From NCBI GenBank assembly GCA_014898415.1, contig RCTD01000016.1, positions 992,001 to 1,056,000 of the forward strand: DNA of 64,000 nt. Direction: 5' to 3'. The notes beneath the pieces are model-generated. The model ran no database searches, had not been told where the DNA came from, and worked only from the letters and a program-made list of their open reading frames with translations. Below are positions 59,783 to 64,000 of this stretch, piece by piece (position 1 is the stretch's first letter; every line of letters begins with the position of its first letter). The position numbers and the translations under genes are program-made. Origin of the DNA: Stromatinia cepivora (lineage: Eukaryota > Ascomycota > Leotiomycetes > Helotiales > Sclerotiniaceae).

Positions 59783-60332
59783 TTATCCGGGTCCGATTTT
59801 GGGCATGTCGTGATGTTCACTCAGTGTACTTAGATATCTATTCAATTCTTCCACTCTCTCTTTGTGCGTTTTTACCCCTTCGCGTTTGAGTCGGTCGTTT
59901 AACTATGGTGGAAATATGGTTAGTATATATTTCCCTATGGATGCCATGATTCCTGAACAGGTATGAAGTATTGTTTGATGGGGAAAATTCGGGAGATGGC
60001 TAGGAAAAAATGAGGAAATAACATACCCTCCTTCTCCTCATCTCCTCGTGCGCTCGCTCCGATGCCGTTTTCCCAGATTGATCACGCCGATCCAATTCCC
60101 TTAATTGTTCTTCGCTCAATGCCATTGATCCATTTTCCCCAGAACCCTTTATCTCTAGAGTGTCTTCATCCTTCAAGGCTTTCTGTAACGATGTTTCTGA
60201 TCCGGCGGTCGAGGTAGATGTCGTTGTGGTTGTGGTATTCTTCTTCTTTTTCTTCTTCTTGGTGATACCGGCGCCAGTACTGGCGCCTTTTAGTTTTAAA
60301 CCACCGCCTGTGGAGGAATAGTCATCGGGCAT
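59783..60332 (-). CDS. FAM32A family protein (DUF1754)
   Basis: Two minus-strand exons, 60332-60027 and 59902-59783, giving 141 aa in phase 0. The start MPDDYSSTGGGLKLKG is the family N-terminus. A Lys-rich tract (TKKKKKKKN) and a Thr/Ser run follow, then KTASERAHEEMRRRR. The second exon encodes THKERVEELNRYLSTLSEHH and the invariant DMPKIGPG end. Human FAM32A is a small nuclear protein found in catalytic-stage spliceosomes, where it helps 3' splice-site choice; a similar role here is by homology only. The frame is open upstream to 60470, but the conserved N-terminus fixes the start at 60332. Confidence 0.88.
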
Positions 60333-61362
60333 GTTTGTGGGATCGAGGAGTGGCTCGTTAGGAGATGGAGAGGGAATTTGTTGATGGGGATTCTGGAATT
60401 CAAGGTTCGGGCGGAAAAACCTTAGGCCGGATGTTGGGGCCAAAGTTGTACGGATAATGAATATCAACATTTGTTAAAGTTAACAGTGGTAGAGAAAGTT
60501 CTTGATGCTGCAAGATAACTTGGATACATTAATACATTATTGTATTGGTAGTAAGCTATCATGCCAAGCCTTGAATATATTATTCTCCTAAAGTGGAATC
60601 TACTTTATGTTTGGATTGGCTCCTTGAACGTTCCACTCATACCTCCTTCCATATGATTGAAAGCTATCAATGCAATCCTCAAATTTCAAAAACACCACAC
60701 TACACCCCATTCGCTATGTTAAATGATATTCTTCATCTCTGGCGAAGGTAAGATTATATCTTGTGTTTTTGGATATATGTGTTTGTTGAAGGGAATATCT
60801 CCAACCTACTTGATAGTTTACTTCCTTGTATAAAGCATGACTATTCTCAACTCAAAAGTTCTCTCAACCTCTGTATAATTAGTTTGATGCCAGTCAAAAT
60901 AAAGTGATGCAATCTAGCAAGCACAAGATCATAGCAACAACTATTGTACATATGTTTTCACTACAATATAGGTGAATTTAACAACGGTATGTTTTGAAGT
61001 TATAACCAAAGCAAAACTCCTCATACACGCTGAGGGCTTTTATTATTGCCAGGAACATATTGTGATCACCTTTGTATAAAATAACTAAATAATCATTAGA
61101 ATGAACATTATATACAAATTCCAACAATGTATCACCTCCATATATTCTTCAAGGCTCAGTTTTTAAGATAGTCCTTTGTATTTACTACATCTAGCGGTAT
61201 ATATCGTTTTCGAGTCACGGTAATGGATGAAGGTTGCACCTACCAGGGAGACTCAAAAGACCCTACGTCTACCGCATCCTCCGTGTTGTAGTCATTAGAA
61301 TTCATGGTATACTAGCAGTACAGTCAATCTTATATATATCCTCCATGCAAAGTTTTGTCATG
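60333..61362. other. Intergenic region
   Basis: 1 kb of AT-rich sequence with no supported gene. Confidence 0.5.
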
Positions 61363-61860
61363 CTATTGGCCCATCGATAGGCTATGGTAGTTGTCTAATG
61401 GCATCATAACTTCATTCTGCGAAATAATGCCCAGCAATCGTGTCATATCTTTCCTAGCAATACAGAATATTCCCGATGCATCTTCCCCTTCTTTTCGTTC
61501 ACCATTACGGTATACTTGTGAAATAAGGTTAGAGGCACCAATCGAAGAATTCTCTAGATTCACCAAATCCCTCGGTTGTATATCATATGTACCGATCTAC
61601 CATCCGGTATAATGAAACCCAGCATAGTGAAATTCACTACAGTCGCTACAAGAAGTGGAATGACTATTCTGTTCTTCAACTAAATTAAACAATTTACCAA
61701 ACTGGCTAAACAAATCAACTACGACTTTCTAACCATGATCAACTTGAATAGCAAATGAAAAACCTCCTCAGCTGTTCAACCAAATCTCTTAAGTATGCTG
61801 CCATTACTTTCAGAGCCTTGTGGGTATGAGGTAGCTGATGCACTAGTTCCAGCTGCATCG
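61363..61860 (-). pseudogene. Degenerate coding remnant with in-frame stops
   Basis: On the minus strand one frame reads as plausible protein from about 61770 to 61363: a helical stretch VVVDLFSQFGKLFNLVEEQN, a Cys/His/Tyr patch, then IGTYDIQPRDLVNLENSSIG and a charged segment to the stop at 61363. It is interrupted by in-frame TAG codons at 61729-61731 and 61597-61599. Farther upstream a second frame (to about 61860) carries similar coding-like sequence broken by TGA at 61776-61778. No ATG or splice arrangement that avoids all the stops was found. The parent family is not recognised. It could instead be non-coding sequence with chance open stretches. Confidence 0.35.
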
Positions 61861-61957
61861 GCATCCAGATCAAACCACCATTAGATCGGCAGACAAAAAG
61901 TCGGTTACTTCCACGATTTATTAGAAAAGGGTATCAAGTCTTTCTCAGCGGCTCGAC

Positions 61958-62662
61958 ATGGAAGATAGCTTCAAAGCACCCGAAGGCTCTCACTCCCAGA
62001 GATACCCTCTATCACCTCCCAACAGCCACGGATCAACAGTCTCATCCCGCAGCCTCCAGTTACCACCATCTGATACCCCGATCAATACAAATGACCAAGA
62101 AACCTCCATTTTCTCCCCTGTTTCTCCTGATACCAGAGGCGAGGCATCGAATCCTACGGAAAACTCCGTGGCTTCTATGGCTGCTACGGCAGGACCCTCG
62201 ACCGTACATAACGAAGGAGATTCACATTCCATCAACTACAGTCCTATGCAAGAGACTGCGTCCAAGTGTAACAACCCCCTCGATCTCAACTACAAGGAAA
62301 CAAGTAGCGGCTTTTCTAAAAAAAAAAAAAATACCTCCTTAACGTCTAGCGAGCATAGCTCCGGTTCCGACGCTGCATTTTACTGTAGTGTAGGCAGTCC
62401 CAGCGAGGAGGATGCGTCTAGCGCTTCTTTGTGCCGCAACAGAGAGGTAGAGACTGCTTTGACGTCTACGCCTGTACGTGCGCCTACATCTGCGTCTACG
62501 CCTGATGTTGTAAACGATAGTGTTGTTGAAGGAGAAGTGGAAACAAGAGAGAGGAGAAGTGTGAAAGGAATAGCTCAACAGACATCAGAGAAAATATCTA
62601 TGTTTTTAAAGCGGTTGTTTAGCCGAAACAAGTCAGAGAAGGATGGTAGGAGTGGGGTATAA
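61958..62662 (+). CDS. Ser-rich protein of unknown function (234 aa)
   Basis: An ATG-started, intronless frame. The N-terminal 200 residues are Ser/Thr/Pro-rich and acidic with no fold predicted by eye. The C-terminal 40 residues become basic and amphipathic (SEKISMFLKRLFSRNKSEK), possibly a membrane- or partner-binding helix. Residues near 120 include KKKK encoded by a run of 12-13 adenines (62318-62330), where a one-base slip would truncate the protein. No signal peptide or domain is seen and no family is recognised. Its length without stops and consistent amino-acid composition favour a real gene. Confidence 0.5.
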   Translation: MEDSFKAPEGSHSQRYPLSPPNSHGSTVSSRSLQLPPSDTPINTNDQETSIFSPVSPDTRGEASNPTENSVASMAATAGPSTVHNEGDSHSINYSPMQETASKCNNPLDLNYKETSSGFSKKKKNTSLTSSEHSSGSDAAFYCSVGSPSEEDASSASLCRNREVETALTSTPVRAPTSASTPDVVNDSVVEGEVETRERRSVKGIAQQTSEKISMFLKRLFSRNKSEKDGRSGV

Positions 62663-64000
62663 TAGCTAGTTTATCGGATGTTGTAGACCAACTTCTAACT
62701 GGTATCAATTAAAGTTGGCAGGTTCTACATCTACTATACCTACATGTATTTAGTCATTACATATGGATTTGCGATACTCATCATATACTACGTGAGCTGA
62801 TATGTGCTTGCACTGACAGAATAGCAAGCTGCCTAATGCACACAAATCAATATGTGTGCAACATTTACCCCTTTGGCATATACTAAATATATCCTACATT
62901 AGACTACATAAACTCATACTTTGACTCCTATAGTGATCACTCCAGAGATCTTTATAATCCGACTCGAATTGAGATATTTCCTAAATTGTGACTAATATTC
63001 CGTTCTGAAGACAAAACTTCGAATTTTTGTTGAGACACTACAGCACTTCAAAGCACTTAATCCCCGGCTTTGAAAATTATCTTGAATACCTTTGTCCTGT
63101 TATTAAGGGCAAAGATAAGCAGATTTGTCGAATCTTCTTTGGATAAGTACTGAATTGTCAATTCAGATGTTTTCGTTTGATCCCTAAACATTGGCTTTCT
63201 TCCAATCCTAAATAGGTACTGATAGATACTTGTGCGTTTTGACTGTAGATATCAATGGACACTCGTCCCAAATGACGATAAGAATAGTTGTTTATATGGG
63301 ATATAAATGTGAAATCGGAGTACTTAAGCGAAAACTAATGGTTTAGCATTAACCTCAACATTGTGTCTCCCAGTATCCTAATGTGGGGTCTAGATGAGCA
63401 CTGGATGACTATTATCTGCATCATTGATACAATTAAACCCTCAGTCCAATCAATTCTAGACGAGATGGCAGCGACAAGAGGTCGATTATCTGACTTTGTC
63501 ATACATAATGAGCATCTCTTACCTCAGCATGTAAGAAGAATTGGCTGGATTTTGAGAGTTACAGCATTTCCCTCTAAGCCCAGATCTACCTTAATCAGGC
63601 AATAAATATCCAGAAATCGGGTTCGAGAAGTCATCCTTTGTCAACTCTTTGGCTACTCAAGTTGAACCTGCTGCCCCCGAGCCCCCCTTCCTTTAGATTT
63701 TTACTAAATAATATGGCCATGATCCAGAGTCCAGGGCGATGTTATTTATGGGTATGTAATAACCTTTGAGCGATTCGGATCTATCCGATCCATGTGGTAA
63801 TAAGTCTTTTTAACGACTGCTGACAAGATTTCCCACTATTCAATTTATGTCTAGCTCAAAGCATGACTTTGATTCTAGACTTAAGACTGAGCGGCCATGA
63901 ATCTCCCGGGACTACTAGCACCAAGCCTCGGACGTAGAAGCTACAGCTATCATAACAATCATCTTTAACCCCCCACTAGAGACGATGTATGCAGGAAAGA
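62663..64000. other. Intergenic region to the right edge
   Basis: 1.3 kb, AT-rich. A frame at 63363-63605 (+) begins at a non-ATG codon and shows no recognisable domain; it might be an exon of a gene I cannot resolve. Nothing else is supported. Confidence 0.45.

Noticed and set aside
63363..63605. 80-codon plus-strand ORF near the right edge
   Set aside because: Starts at a non-ATG codon, no recognisable domain, no clear splice partners.
1..64000. Search by eye for tRNA genes, CRISPR arrays and transposon termini
   Set aside because: No convincing B-box/cloverleaf, spaced repeat array, long terminal repeat or transposase was found; a dedicated scan would be needed to be certain.

Overview
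The window reads as nuclear chromosomal DNA of a filamentous ascomycete. The genes carry many short spliceosomal introns (mostly 45-100 nt, GT...AG, with CTAAC/CTGAC-like branch points), spacers are AT-rich, and gene order is random with respect to pathway. It holds conserved housekeeping genes: trifunctional TRP1, NUP188, MIC10, TIM9, USE1, ROK1, a Rab4-type GTPase, a FAM32A homologue and a group I G-alpha. The G-alpha protein resembles the Botrytis/Sclerotinia type (BCG1-like), so Leotiomycetes/Sclerotiniaceae, probably Botrytis, is my best guess. That is recognition from memory and was not tested by a search. I see no operon, CRISPR array, plasmid feature or intact transposon.

Left third (1-24 kb). 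A metallo-beta-lactamase-fold gene is cut by the left edge. Next comes a 17-exon gene for a large HEXXH-motif protein of unknown function, then a secreted LPMO-like copper-site protein. A Ca2+/H+ exchanger of the CAX/Vcx1 type and a small Cys-rich protein follow, with a Rab4-like GTPase (-) divergent from a short-chain dehydrogenase (+). The DEAD-box helicase ROK1 (-) is divergent from MIC10 (+), and a small single-pass membrane protein (-) closes the block. Between the genes lie a 20-bp minisatellite (8.3 kb) and a striking 7-bp minisatellite (14.6 kb).

Middle (24-41 kb). A gene-poor stretch of about 4.7 kb precedes the G-alpha gene. It is followed by an unrecognised four-exon secreted or membrane protein, a small secreted Cys-containing ORF, the ER SNARE USE1, a BRCT plus WGR-like protein and TRP1.

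Right third (41-64 kb). NUP188 (+) is divergent from TRP1 and convergent with TIM9 (-). Then come a RhoGAP of the Sac7 type, a Ser/Thr-rich mucin-like wall protein with internal repeats, a FAM32A homologue, a degenerate minus-strand coding remnant and a Ser-rich protein of unknown function.

Most multi-exon models were assembled by hand from splice sites and checked for reading phase: exon lengths sum to a multiple of three in each model presented as complete. No strong candidate for a new multi-gene system was found. The best leads are individual: microexon-rich genes, an unrecognised four-exon gene, a BRCT/WGR protein without a PARP catalytic domain, the 7-bp array, and a RhoGAP intron that is open in frame.
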